DNA of 64,000 nucleotides from SXOA01 sp051004015 (GCA_051004015.1 JBPCKT010000114.1:1-64000); one strand, 5' to 3'; counted from the stretch's first letter, positions 32,348 to 41,287 are shown. Program-made: numbers and translations. The notes: a model not told the origin generated them from the letters alone.

Positions 32348-33901
32348 ATGCAAGTTTCCTCACGTTTCGCAAGACTCGCCCCTTCGGTGCGGGCCATCGC
32401 CGCCGACCAGGAGGCCTCGCGCCTGGCGAGGCAATTCATGGCCGTAGGCGGGGTTTCGGTAGCGCTTGTCTTCGTCACGGAGGGCTTGGCCGCACTCTCG
32501 CTCAATGCCTCCGCGACGCGAGACTACCTCGTCTGGTTGACGAGCGTGATGACACTCTTCGCGGCTCTTATCGTGGGGGCACTTGTGTGGCGACTCTTCC
32601 ACAAAGCTCTCTGGCTGGTGCGAGATGCAACCGAGCAAGTGAATTGCCTCACTCGGCGAGGGGAACTGATCTTGAATTCCGCCGCGGAAGCAATCTGGGT
32701 TGTGGACGAGGACGGGCAAACAGTTTTCCTCAATCCCGCCGCGGAAAAAATCACCGGCTGGACGCTGGAGGAAATTCAAGGACGCCAACAACATGAATTG
32801 CTGAGGCATTCCGATTCCCAAGGGACACCTTTTGAGCCGGGCAAGTGTCCTGTTTGCAACGCGATCCAGGAAGGGATTACGCATTTTGCCGCGGACGATG
32901 TCTTTTGGAAGAAGGATGGCACGAGTTATCCCGTTGAGTATCACAGCACCCCGCTCTACGAACAAGGAAGAATGGTAGGGGCCGTCCTGACGTTTAAGAA
33001 CATCTCCGAGCACCGCATGCTGCAGAGCAAGCTCGTCCAAGCGCAAAAACTGGAATCCATCGGCCAGCTCGCGGCGGGAATCGCCCACGAAATCAACACT
33101 CCGATCCAGTTCATTGGCGACAACACCAGCTTTCTCAAGGACGCCTTCCAGAACTTCCGTGAAGTGATTGCGGTCTATGAGCAGTTGATCCAGGAGGCTC
33201 AGGGCGGCGTCACTGTCGAACTGATTAACCGGGCTCAGAATATCGCCGCCGTAACGGATATCAGCTACCTATGTGCAGAAGTCCCCAAGGCGATTGACCA
33301 AACGATCGAAGGGATCGGCCGGGTAGCCAGAATTGTCCGAGCGATGAAGGACTTCTCGCACCCCGATGGTGATACCAAAGCCCCCGCGGACCTTAACAAA
33401 GCCATCGAGAGCACGACCACGGTCGCCCGCAATGAGTGGAAGTATGTCGCCGATTTGAAACTGGACCTCGATCCGGACCTGCCCAGCGTCGCCTGCCTCG
33501 TGGGTGAACTCAACCAGGTGATTCTCAACTTGCTCGTGAATGCCGCACACGCGATCGGCGATGTCAGTCGCCAGAATGGGGGCGGGAAGGGTACGATCAC
33601 GATCTCCACTCGCGCTGAAGTCGATTATGCCGTCATTCGCGTGACCGACACGGGGGGCGGCATCCCGCCTCACATTCGCGGCAAGATCTTCGACCCGTTT
33701 TTCACAACCAAACCCGTGGGCAAGGGGACCGGCCAAGGGCTGGCAATTGCCTACTCGGTCATCGTGGAAAAGCATGGCGGAACCATCGGCGTGGAAACCG
33801 AGATGGGGCGCGGCACGACTTTTATCATCCGGCTTCCGATGCAGGGAAATGTGTCGAAAGTGTCCTGCCCCGAGCCGGAACTGGTCGGCAGTCCGGTTTG
33901 A
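32348..33901 (+). CDS. PAS-domain histidine kinase
   Basis: A 517-residue protein from the ATG at 32348, 34 bp after the GGDEF-PilZ gene. Two transmembrane segments occur near residues 28-52 and 62-85, with a short loop between them. A PAS domain follows (about 100-230; AEAIWVVDEDGQTVFLNPAAEKITGW), then the HisKA dimerisation helix with the phospho-acceptor His247 (AGIAHEIN), and an HATPase_c domain with the N-box (NQVILNLLVNAAHA), G1 (DTGGGIP), FDPFFTTK and GQGLAI. It lacks a receiver domain; the two response regulators downstream are the likely targets. All catalytic boxes look intact. Confidence 0.9.
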   Translation: MQVSSRFARLAPSVRAIAADQEASRLARQFMAVGGVSVALVFVTEGLAALSLNASATRDYLVWLTSVMTLFAALIVGALVWRLFHKALWLVRDATEQVNCLTRRGELILNSAAEAIWVVDEDGQTVFLNPAAEKITGWTLEEIQGRQQHELLRHSDSQGTPFEPGKCPVCNAIQEGITHFAADDVFWKKDGTSYPVEYHSTPLYEQGRMVGAVLTFKNISEHRMLQSKLVQAQKLESIGQLAAGIAHEINTPIQFIGDNTSFLKDAFQNFREVIAVYEQLIQEAQGGVTVELINRAQNIAAVTDISYLCAEVPKAIDQTIEGIGRVARIVRAMKDFSHPDGDTKAPADLNKAIESTTTVARNEWKYVADLKLDLDPDLPSVACLVGELNQVILNLLVNAAHAIGDVSRQNGGGKGTITISTRAEVDYAVIRVTDTGGGIPPHIRGKIFDPFFTTKPVGKGTGQGLAIAYSVIVEKHGGTIGVETEMGRGTTFIIRLPMQGNVSKVSCPEPELVGSPV

Positions 33902-33926
33902 CCGTGAGATCGCAATCCAACGAGTA

Positions 33927-35135
33927 ATGAACATGAAGAACGTGCTCTTTGTCGACGACGACGCCAACGTGCTGGCGGGCCTCAAACGGATGCTCCGGCC
34001 GCTACGCTCGGAATGGTCCACCGAATTTGTCGATTCCGGTGAACGGGCCCTGGCGTATATGGCCGAACATCCGGTGGACGTCATCGTCACGGATATGCGA
34101 ATGCCGGGCATGGACGGGGTCCAATTGCTCGAGCAGGTCGTCGCCCGCTTTCCATCCGCGGTGCGTATCGCCCTTTCCGGCCACTCCGATCAGGAAATGC
34201 TGATCAAAGTTGCGGGCCTGGCACATCAATACCTTTCCAAACCGTGCGGCACGGAAGATCTCAAGTCCACGCTCTGCCGATCCCTGGCCCTCCGGGACCA
34301 CTGCCAGAACAAGAACGTGGATCGGCTGGTGTCACGATTGAATTCTCTTCCCAGCCTGCCCACGAACTATTGCGAGATCCTGCAAGAATTCAAATCTCCG
34401 GAGCCTTCGTTGTGCCGCGTGGCGGACATCATCACCCGCGATGCGGCGATGACGGCCAAGGTGCTGCAACTGGTCAACTCCGCCTTCTTCGGTACCGCGC
34501 GTCGCGTCGCGGACCCCCTGCATGCAGTGACGCTCCTGGGCCTGCAAACGGTCAGTTGCCTGGTCCTTTCGGCCGGCGTGTTTTCGCAACTCGACAAGGT
34601 GCAGATTGCCTCGTTTTCGGCAAATGAACTCATCGCTCATAGCATCCAGGTGGCCAGCCTGGCAAAACGAATTGCTGCCTTGCGGACCAAGGATGAAGCG
34701 CTCTGGGGCGAGGCCTTTGTGGCCGGAGTGTTGCATGATGTGGGCAAGCTCATCCTGGCCAGCAACTTTCCCAGGCAATACGGAGAAGCGGCGACGGATG
34801 CCCTGGAATGCGGATACTCGCTATGTGACTTGGAACGCGAGGCCTTTGGGGCGGACCACGCGGAACTTGGCGCCTACATTCTTGGGCTGTGGGGGATTCC
34901 TTCGAGTTTGGTCGAAGCGGTCGCATTCCATCACCAGCCGGCGAAAGCGCAGTCCACAGGATTTACCGCCCTCACGGCAGTTCACGTCGCCAACTGCTTG
35001 TCGCATCGCGACCAGGATGGACAAATCCCACCGGGTATCGACGAAAGTTATTTACACTCCATCGGCGTGCTGAATGAGTTGCCGGCGTGGCGAAGAGTGG
35101 CACAATCCAACATTCCAACAGGAATACTCGCATGA
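33927..35135 (+). CDS. response regulator with HDOD output domain
   Basis: A 402-residue protein; start at the ATG at 33927 or, two codons later, 33933. The receiver domain (about 1-125) has the acidic pair (VDDD), the phospho-acceptor Asp56 (VIVTDMRMPG) and Lys in SKPCG. An HDOD domain follows (about 140-360; LPTNYCEILQEF, then DAAMTAKVLQLVNSAFFG). HDOD domains lack hydrolytic activity and act as regulatory scaffolds in c-di-GMP and phosphorelay circuits. It is 25 bp downstream of the kinase, and its stop overlaps the next start (ATGA at 35132-35135). Confidence 0.9.
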   Translation: MNMKNVLFVDDDANVLAGLKRMLRPLRSEWSTEFVDSGERALAYMAEHPVDVIVTDMRMPGMDGVQLLEQVVARFPSAVRIALSGHSDQEMLIKVAGLAHQYLSKPCGTEDLKSTLCRSLALRDHCQNKNVDRLVSRLNSLPSLPTNYCEILQEFKSPEPSLCRVADIITRDAAMTAKVLQLVNSAFFGTARRVADPLHAVTLLGLQTVSCLVLSAGVFSQLDKVQIASFSANELIAHSIQVASLAKRIAALRTKDEALWGEAFVAGVLHDVGKLILASNFPRQYGEAATDALECGYSLCDLEREAFGADHAELGAYILGLWGIPSSLVEAVAFHHQPAKAQSTGFTALTAVHVANCLSHRDQDGQIPPGIDESYLHSIGVLNELPAWRRVAQSNIPTGILA

Positions 35136-36094
35136 CCGAAAAAGTAATGTTTGTGGATGATGAGCCCCAAGTGCTGGACGGCTATCGCCGGCAATTGGCG
35201 AGAAAATACCGAATCGAGTGTGCGCTGGGAGGAGAGGAGGCGCTCGAGCGGATTTCCGCCGAGGGGCCATTTGCGCTCGTGGTTTCGGACTTGAATATGC
35301 CCGGGATGAATGGATTCCAGCTGCTTTCCAAGATTCGCGACGCCGCGCCGGATACGGTCCGTATGATGTTTACCGGCACGGACCAGAGCAACGCTGCCGA
35401 GGCGGTCAACCAATCGCAGATTTTTCGATTTCTGTCCAAGCCGTGCCCGACCGAAGTACTCGATGCGGCATTGGAGGCGGGCCTTGTCCAATATCGTCAG
35501 ACGGTGGCCGAACGCACGCTGCTCTCCGGCACGCTGACGGGGGCAGTGAAAGTTCTGACCGATGTGCTGGCGACCGTCAGGCCGGTCGCCTTTAGCCGCA
35601 CCGATCGTGTCCGCTTGCTGGTCCGGCGAATTGCCAAAGAAGCCGCGCCGCGCCTCGCGTGGCGGGCGGAACTGGCGGCCCTGCTTTCGCAGTTAGGTTG
35701 CATCGGACTCTCGGAAGAGGTCCTGTCCAAAGCCTACGCGGGCAAGCCGATCGCAGCCAGCGACGCCGTGCTCTTTCGGGAGCATCCGCAAGTGGGATGC
35801 GACCTGCTCAAGAATGTCCCGCGGCTGGAGGCGGTGGCCGAAATCATCCTGCAGCAAGAGAAACACTTTGATGGGAGCGGGTTTCCCAAGAATATGCTCG
35901 TTGGCGAGGAAATTCCCGTGGAATCTCGCATCTTGAAAGTCGCCCTCGACCTCGATTCGCTGATGTTCGCTGGTGTCAAGTTCGCCGACGCCATCGCCGA
36001 GATGGAAACGCGGGCAGGGACTTACGACAAACCAGTCTTCGAGATTGCGGCCAACTGGACCAAGATTGACGAAGCGTCCAGCCTGTCCGCATAG
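35132..36094 (+). CDS. response regulator with degenerate HD-GYP domain
   Basis: A 320-residue protein whose ATG overlaps the stop of the REC-HDOD gene (ATGA). The receiver domain has VDDE, phospho-acceptor Asp53 (VVSDLNMPG) and Lys in SKPCP. The output domain keeps the HD-GYP scaffold (REHPQVGCDLL; FDGSGFP in place of DGSGYP), but the metal-binding residues are missing: the HD dyad position reads LLSQLGCIG (residues 186-187 are SQ instead of HD; DIGKIG becomes QLGCIG) and the HHE position reads QQE. It should not hydrolyse c-di-GMP. It is the last gene of the operon. Confidence 0.85.
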   Translation: MTEKVMFVDDEPQVLDGYRRQLARKYRIECALGGEEALERISAEGPFALVVSDLNMPGMNGFQLLSKIRDAAPDTVRMMFTGTDQSNAAEAVNQSQIFRFLSKPCPTEVLDAALEAGLVQYRQTVAERTLLSGTLTGAVKVLTDVLATVRPVAFSRTDRVRLLVRRIAKEAAPRLAWRAELAALLSQLGCIGLSEEVLSKAYAGKPIAASDAVLFREHPQVGCDLLKNVPRLEAVAEIILQQEKHFDGSGFPKNMLVGEEIPVESRILKVALDLDSLMFAGVKFADAIAEMETRAGTYDKPVFEIAANWTKIDEASSLSA

Positions 36095-36104
36095 AGTGGC
36101 TTAG

Positions 36105-36848
36105 CTAGCTGATCGCAATCGTCTGCTGCAACGGGCGGAGGACGTTCTCCACGATGTAGCTGTCGATGATGTCGCGGCAGACTTCGGCCAGGCGGTTCAT
36201 GGCGGAGACAAAGGTCTCGCCGCTTTGCAGGCTGCCGTAGCGGCGGGCGGTGAAGTACACGCTTAGTTGCTCCTCCGGAAACTCCTTCATCCGCACATGA
36301 TAGGCGCTGGTGCGGCTCTCGATGGACAAGCGGCACTGCGTGCGGCATTCCTCGTCAAGGGCGAACTGGATGGACGGCTCCGCGGCCAGGATGGTCGCCC
36401 CCGGCATGTGCGTCATCCGCTCAAACGCCGGCAAGATGCCCAGCGCGTCCGCCAAGAGCTGGTTGTGATTGCCGCGATAATTGAAATCAAACCCATACAT
36501 CACGTTGAGCGACTCGCAGTCCAGCGGGCTCATCGAGAGTGTGTACGGCACCAGGTCCAAAATCATGGCGTGCTGGCTGAGGGCCTCTTCCGGGTTCGGC
36601 GGGTTCACGTATCCCGAGCAGACCCGGCGGTTCTCGATGCTCGCCCAGCGGTACTCCCCCTTGTCCTTGTCCTCCTCGAGCACGAATTCCCCCCGCTCGC
36701 GGCTGTAGAAGTTCTTCATGCTGGGGTAGGACTTTTTCACCTGCTCGAAGAAGTGCAGCACCGTCTCGCGGCTCTGCGGCAGCTCCATCTCCGTGTTGAG
36801 ATTCATGTTGACGTAGTAATCGTCACTCACGGAGTTATACCGGCCCAT
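36105..36848 (-). CDS. conserved unknown protein (247 aa)
   Basis: A 247-residue soluble protein from the ATG at 36848, preceded by AAAGGAA. It has no signal peptide or membrane segment. The sequence is mixed alpha/beta, with an FEQVKKSYPSMKNFYSRERGEFVLEED segment early, a GFDFNYRGNHNQLLADAL segment in the middle, and a helical C-terminus. I do not recognise a named family. It is convergent with the signalling operon (11 bp between stops) and divergent from the MGMT gene, so it stands alone. Confidence 0.65.
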   Translation of the reverse strand: MGRYNSVSDDYYVNMNLNTEMELPQSRETVLHFFEQVKKSYPSMKNFYSRERGEFVLEEDKDKGEYRWASIENRRVCSGYVNPPNPEEALSQHAMILDLVPYTLSMSPLDCESLNVMYGFDFNYRGNHNQLLADALGILPAFERMTHMPGATILAAEPSIQFALDEECRTQCRLSIESRTSAYHVRMKEFPEEQLSVYFTARRYGSLQSGETFVSAMNRLAEVCRDIIDSYIVENVLRPLQQTIAIS

Positions 36849-37033
36849 GCGTGGTTCCTTTCGCTGGTCGAACGGCTGCTGCTTCTGCCCCGCGGCCAAT
36901 AGCGTATACTGGCCGCCTGCCCCGCGGTCCAGCGGCATTCCTTGCCCCAGCCCGCGCGGCACTGCACCTTTCAGTATAATTTGCTGGGAAGCGATTTCAA
37001 AAGGGGTCTGTTTTCCAAGTAGGAGTTGCCAAA

Positions 37034-37663
37034 GTGACACCAACCATGGCGAAACGTTCCCACAAGGCAGCAGTAAAAGAGACTACGAATGGGGCAGAGG
37101 GTTCGCGGAACTCTGGCGAAGCGGAAGCGTGCTGCGCGCTGACAACCGAACTGGGCGCAATGGCCCTGGCCTGGCGCGGCACCGCCCTCACGCGAATTTC
37201 CATCGGGCATAGCTGCGAATCTGCAGCGCTCGCGGCACTTTCTTCGCAGGAAGCTCAGCCCACCCAGAACCCGCCGGAGTTTGTGCGGGAACTGATCCAG
37301 CGGCTGCAATCCTATGCAGCCGGCGACAAGTCCGTCACCTTTGGGGACGTCCCGCTGGAACTTTCTCATTTGAGTGTCTTCCAAAAGAAAGTCGTCGACC
37401 GCTGCCGTCGCATCCGCGTGGGGGGAACGCGCACTTACGGTGAGCTCGCCGGCCTGGCGGGCTTTCCGGGCGCTGCGCGGGCCGTAGGGAGCGTGATGTC
37501 GCGCAACCGCTTTCCCATCGTCGTTCCTTGCCACCGCGTCGTCGGCTCCGCAGGCTCGCTCGGCGGTTTTTCCGCGCCGCAAGGCATCAGCCTGAAAGCA
37601 CGAATGCTGGCACTGGAGGGCGTCTCGTTGCAGACCAAAAACCGCTCGCGCAAGGCCAAGTAA
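37034..37663 (+). CDS. ogt: methylated-DNA-protein cysteine methyltransferase
   Basis: A 209-residue protein. I chose the GTG at 37034 because AGGAG (37021-37025) lies 8 nt upstream; the ATG at 37046 would put it 20 nt away. The N-terminal half carries a low-complexity extension and a poorly conserved domain. The C-terminal DNA-binding/transferase domain is complete: FQKKVVDRCRRI, GGTRTYGELAGLAG, RAVGSVMSRNRFPIVVPCHRVV with the acceptor Cys166 in PCHRV. The protein repairs O6-alkylguanine by irreversible transfer of the alkyl group to that cysteine. The gene symbol reflects family, not a proven orthologue. Confidence 0.9.
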   Translation: MTPTMAKRSHKAAVKETTNGAEGSRNSGEAEACCALTTELGAMALAWRGTALTRISIGHSCESAALAALSSQEAQPTQNPPEFVRELIQRLQSYAAGDKSVTFGDVPLELSHLSVFQKKVVDRCRRIRVGGTRTYGELAGLAGFPGAARAVGSVMSRNRFPIVVPCHRVVGSAGSLGGFSAPQGISLKARMLALEGVSLQTKNRSRKAK

Positions 37664-37760
37664 GCCCGCATCTGACGCCAGCGAACCGCCTTGACACTCT
37701 CCGTGTCTCTCCTAAGATACAGACACGCCTGGAGTTGGCGGATTCGCGCCCATTTTTCAC

Positions 37761-37834
<74 letters not shown>

Positions 37835-37933
37835 CTCCGCGGCCCGGAAGGGCCGAAGTACTCAGATTGAGTCTGTGCTTCTCGGCAACTCTTGCCGCGG
37901 ATCCCCCGCTCGGGAGACCATTGCCCAGTTTTC

Positions 37934-37960
37934 CACTTTCGGTTTGTGAAACCGAAGGTG
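37934..37960 (+). promoter_or_regulatory. 12-bp hairpin sharing sequence with the tRNA anticodon arm
   Basis: Stem 37934-37945 pairs with 37949-37960 (one G-U pair) with a GTG loop. The 3' side and following bases GAAACCGAAGGT-N-ACA repeat those of tRNA-Arg (37797-37812). It lies 59 bp before the next gene. It is either a leader hairpin or a scrambled tRNA-derived duplication at an insertion scar. Confidence 0.4.
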
Positions 37961-38018
37961 ACAGGCTGGGATAGCCAGGAATTTTGCGGACCCCAAGACT
38001 TACGGGAAGGAGGCGGTG

Positions 38019-38345
38019 ATGGCCAAGGAAATGAAGGTCGCCGCGCTGGGCGTCGCCTGGTATACGCCGGAATCTTATCCGTTGTGCCGGGCCGTCATGC
38101 TCGACGGAAACGAGTTCCCGGAGACCTATGAGGAATGGCTACGGCGGGCACTCCAGCTTGAACAGGCGACCGAGCAGAACGGGCAACTCTTCGTGCGGGC
38201 AATGATCGATCCGCAGCAGTTCCCGGCCTGGTGTACCGCCCATGGCCACCGCCCGGATCGACAAGGCCGCATCGAATTTGCCAACGTCCAGGCCCGCGAC
38301 GCAGTGCTGCGTGGTACGCGGCATGGCAAGGAGAGCCAGCAGTGA
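38019..38345 (+). CDS. unknown small protein (108 aa)
   Basis: A 108-residue protein. AAGGAGG at 38007-38013 favours the ATG at 38019 over the GTG at 38016. The sequence is soluble and helical at the start (MKVAALGVAWYTPESYPLCRAVM), with a mid-region LRRALQLEQATEQNGQLFVRAMIDPQQFPAW and a basic C-terminus (RGTRHGKESQQ). Not recognised as a named family. It lies 184 bp after tRNA-Arg and is the first gene of the accessory stretch. Confidence 0.6.
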   Translation: MAKEMKVAALGVAWYTPESYPLCRAVMLDGNEFPETYEEWLRRALQLEQATEQNGQLFVRAMIDPQQFPAWCTAHGHRPDRQGRIEFANVQARDAVLRGTRHGKESQQ

Positions 38346-38528
38346 GAGGAAGAAGTTTCGGCGGACCATGAAGACCTTGAAGCCAGAGAAGAGGAACCCG
38401 TAACAGCCGTTCGTTCGGTGGCGTCACGCCGTGGTACGCGACCACGGTGGATTAAGGGTGGGGAGTTAACCTGTCCGGCGCGTGCGCCGGTCCGAATCAC
38501 ACCCGGACGCCATCGAACGAAAGGCTGA

Positions 38529-39179
38529 GTGAATCATAACGCCATGCTGGAAAAAACACACATCCCGATCGTCGTCGGCGGAGTAGCGGCGATGGCGGTG
38601 ACCCTCGTCGTCACCTCCTGCCTCTGCTGTGGTGTCACGTCGTGGGTGTTTCCCTCGCGGGAAAAAACGGCGGCAGTGATCGAGCCCGTCGCGCCAGAAC
38701 CAGACGACACACCCACGTCTGAACCCGCGATTACCGAAGCGGAATGGGACGAATTGATGGAAGGAGCCGGCCAAAAAAGGGCGCTAGAGCTGCTCACTAA
38801 TGCGCTGAAGGCTGAAAAAGAGCTTCCCACATTGTTGCCGTCGCAACTCGAATTTGACCAAGTTGGCGTGATCAAGTTGCCGCTGACCGTGGTGCAGGTC
38901 ATCGACGAGCGAAACGCGCTCGTGCGAATGAACGGAGACCTTCGCGGTCGATCTCGCTCGGTGCCGGGAACGCCCCTGCTTTTTTGGCTCACCGGCGCAC
39001 CGACCTACCGCTGGGTCGATGATGAGCCGTTGCATCTCGATGGGGCATTTGTCGTTGTGCAAAACCGCAAGTACTTAACGACGACGGGCGCGGGAAAAAC
39101 CGTGTTCCAGCTTCGCTGGTTGGACCCGTCCGTGATTGACAAGGCACGATCTTCGTCCAACTCAGAACGGGACCCGTGA
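38529..39179 (+). CDS. single-pass membrane protein, unknown
   Basis: A 216-residue protein. The GTG at 38529 (AAGG just upstream) or the ATG at 38544 could start it. One transmembrane segment (about 13-35, VVGGVAAMAVTLVVTSCLCCGV) is followed by a Pro/Glu-rich linker and an extracytoplasmic domain of about 140 residues with a beta-rich end (LPLTVVQVIDERNALVRM; GTPLLFWLTGAPTYRW). No family is recognised. It is typical in layout of planctomycete membrane-tethered beta proteins. Confidence 0.6.
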   Translation: MNHNAMLEKTHIPIVVGGVAAMAVTLVVTSCLCCGVTSWVFPSREKTAAVIEPVAPEPDDTPTSEPAITEAEWDELMEGAGQKRALELLTNALKAEKELPTLLPSQLEFDQVGVIKLPLTVVQVIDERNALVRMNGDLRGRSRSVPGTPLLFWLTGAPTYRWVDDEPLHLDGAFVVVQNRKYLTTTGAGKTVFQLRWLDPSVIDKARSSSNSERDP

Positions 39180-39221
39180 AGGCCGTTTGCAAGTCAATCG
39201 CGTCGCGTCTATAACAATTGG

Positions 39222-39467
39222 ATGAACGAAATGGCAGCAAGCACCGCGTTGCACAAGGCTTTTTGCGAGAATGTACGGGCAAGGCGAGATCAGCTCGGTC
39301 TCACTCAGAAGGATGTGGCGGAGCGGTTGGGCGTCTCCCAGCCGACGTACGCGGCATTAGAAGCGGGAAAAAGTGTTCCCAGCATCGACATCGTTGATCG
39401 CGTCGCGAGGGCACTTGGCCTCAGCCCGGCCCTCCTCTTAACCGAACAGGCCTTCACGGTCGCATAA
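39222..39467 (+). CDS. XRE-family helix-turn-helix regulator
   Basis: An 81-residue protein that is nearly all DNA-binding domain. The Cro/C1-type HTH is clear: VRARRDQLGLTQKDVAERLG, VSQPTYAALEAGKSVPSIDIVDRVARALG, then a short hydrophobic tail. Such one-domain repressors usually control a neighbouring mobile element or toxin-antitoxin operon; here the neighbours are unknown small genes and a truncated recombinase. No second component of a toxin pair is obvious. It may act on the promoter at 39483. Confidence 0.85.
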   Translation: MNEMAASTALHKAFCENVRARRDQLGLTQKDVAERLGVSQPTYAALEAGKSVPSIDIVDRVARALGLSPALLLTEQAFTVA

Positions 39468-39482
39468 TTTTCTTTGGGCCTC

Positions 39483-39538
39483 TTGACACGATTATAGAAG
39501 ATTATCTATATTCCACGCCGCTGACCAATCAGCGGCGT
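39483..39538 (+). promoter_or_regulatory. sigma70-like promoter running into a perfect hairpin
   Basis: TTGACA (39483-39488), an 18-bp spacer, and TATATT (39507-39512) form a good -35/-10 pair. A perfect 10-bp stem ACGCCGCTGA/TCAGCGGCGT with loop CCAA follows at 39515-39538, at or just after the expected +1. The hairpin could be an attenuator, an operator palindrome or the head of a small RNA. Confidence 0.55.
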
Positions 39539-39742
39539 TCTTCTGGCTGGCTCTTTCAGCCGCCCGCGGGACGCTTCCTCCGAGGATGAGGAGTGGTGTC
39601 ATGCCGGCAGTTTTTCCGCAAAATCCGCGAATCGGGGCCGGAATATCGGCCCGGTTTGGCTCGCGAGAAGCGATTTTAGAGAGTAGGGGCGTATTCTACG
39701 CACCGCTGGCGGCGGGGCAGCCGCAGCACAAGGAGGACGGCC

Positions 39743-39763
39743 ATGTTCGACTGGGCCGGCTAA
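39743..39763 (+). CDS. six-codon leader-peptide candidate (MFDWAG)
   Basis: An ATG preceded by AGGAGG (39731-39736) at ideal spacing opens a six-codon frame ending in TAA, 39 bp upstream of the truncated recombinase. The very strong ribosome site and short frame suggest a translated leader, though a chance ORF cannot be excluded. Confidence 0.3.
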   Translation: MFDWAG

Positions 39764-39802
39764 ATCGGGAGCAAGGGGGCACTAGCCGGCCGGAGATACG
39801 TC

Positions 39803-40390
39803 ATGAGCTCGCAACCGGTTTCGTCTCCCCGTCCGCAACTCCGCCTTTACCTGGAGGGAGCGGACGGGTCCTCGGGTCACATCTCGGCCAACATGACGTT
39901 GCCCGAGTTCTTCTGGCTCTGGTTCCTGGAGAATGTGCTCCGGGCCAGCGAACGGAAGGAAGGGACGGTCACGATCTACAAGAATGCGGTCGATTGGTGG
40001 CAGCGGCTGATGGGACCGTTGCCGCTGCGGCTGATCGACCAGGCGGCGATCAACGACTTTCGCCGGCGGCTGCGGGAAGCGACCTATCGCCGCGGTCCGG
40101 CCGGCTCGACCCGCAAGCTCTCGCCGCAGAGCATCCCCAAGCATCTTTCGTCGATTCGCGCCCTGACCAGGGCCATGGGCCCACAGCTCGTGCCTGGGCG
40201 TCCGGCCGCCGAGCTGCTGGAGCGGCTGCCGCTGGTGGCCGTGTCGCGGCCCAAGTCGGCCCCGAAGGACTGCTTCACGCTGGCCATGGTCCGGCAATGC
40301 GTGCACTGGTCGCAACTGCTGATCTGGAAGTCCGCGATCGGCAAGGCCGTTCGTTCCCGGCCTCTCAAGGCAAGGTTCTTCACGACTTGA
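39803..40390 (+). pseudogene. truncated tyrosine recombinase (N-terminal domain only)
   Basis: A 195-residue frame with GGAG at good spacing before the ATG. Residues about 28-150 match the SAM-like core-binding domain of phage-type integrases (TLPEFFWLWFLENVL; GTVTIYKNAVDWWQRLMG; SPQSIPKHLSSIRALTRAM). The C-terminal catalytic domain with R..HxxR..Y is missing: after KDCFTLAMVRQCVHWSQLLIWKS the frame ends in basic, unrelated residues (AVRSRPLKARFFTT). It is a recombinase broken after its DNA-binding domain, consistent with a decayed integration event near tRNA-Arg. Confidence 0.7.
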
Positions 40391-40972
40391 TGGCATAGCA
40401 CGGACCGAATCAACCCTTAAGTTTTCACGAGAATCCCTGCATTGAAGCGATCTGCCACGCCATGCGGCAGGCCGACTATGAGCGTGAATCTGAGGCGAAA
40501 ACCATGCTGATGTCAGCCTTTCAAATCTGCTTCTCTATGCAGACGCGGTGGAATCCATTCCGCGCGATGAAGCGAGCGACATTGATCAGGGCATCACAAA
40601 TGGAGTCTCCTACTTTCTCAGAATCGGTCAAGACTCTCTTCGTAAACGGGAACTGGCCAGTTAAGAGGGGCGCGAGCGTGCGATATTCAGAGAGTGGACG
40701 CCCGGTTCGTCGGACGGACCGAACATCCAAAGTGGTCGCTGAGAAGCCAGCGCGAGATGCGTACGCTGCTCTCGCCTGTCGTCGATTTTGGCTACTTCGC
40801 TGCCACTCTTCGCGTAATGAATCGGACAAAGATGCGGTCCGAACGCGTACGGAAATCGCAATTCACGACAAAGTGCTGTGAGACTTTTGAAGCGCATGGT
40901 ACGCAAATCGAGTTACTGGCACGAGATTCGCTCCTGCTCTGTGGCAACGAATTGTCGCGGAAGGAAATAAAC
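40391..40972. other. gene-poor accessory stretch after the recombinase
   Basis: No gene is supported. The sequence appears less GC-rich than its surroundings, and open frames here have no recognisable residues or domain pattern. A small CTGCC/GGCAG hairpin occurs near 40453-40471. The stretch is probably decayed mobile DNA between the broken integrase and the glucan synthase. Confidence 0.4.
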
Positions 40973-41176
40973 ATGCCTACTCTCGCCGAGCTTCAGAAGC
41001 GATCTGTCCCGTTTGGGCGTTCGAAGGAACAACCACGCAATCAAGAGACTCTCATTTCGGATTCGCGCTCGCGGGTCACCGCCTCGGAGTTTATTGATCG
41101 CAAGCTCCGCATTGCACTCGATAGGTCCGCATCCTGCGTGCGGGACTTAAACGGCGAATCGCGGCCAATCAGCTAG
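40973..41176 (+). CDS. small hypothetical protein (67 aa)
   Basis: A 67-residue frame beginning MPTLAELQKRS with GGAAGGA about 8 nt upstream. It is hydrophilic, with one predicted helix around VTASEFIDRKLRIALDRS. The ribosome site and helix make it slightly more credible than other frames in the area, but no family is recognised and the setting is degraded DNA. A frame starting at 40694 extends it upstream without support. Confidence 0.3.
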   Translation: MPTLAELQKRSVPFGRSKEQPRNQETLISDSRSRVTASEFIDRKLRIALDRSASCVRDLNGESRPIS

Positions 41177-41287
41177 CCGTGACAGCCGAGTCGTTCGTCC
41201 GAAACCAATTCGCGAGCGCCGACAGGAAGCGGCGGCGGCGAAATCAGTCCACGGGCCGGTCGCTCTTACCGAGGAAACAGGGGGCGA

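Noticed and set aside
37938..37963. Second tRNA (GTG loop, possible tRNA-His)
   Set aside because: Only an anticodon-like stem-loop is present; no acceptor, D or T arm can be built around it.
38019..39467. Toxin-antitoxin pair around the XRE regulator
   Set aside because: No adjacent gene shows a toxin fold pattern, spacing is not operon-like, and the neighbour at 38529 is a membrane protein.
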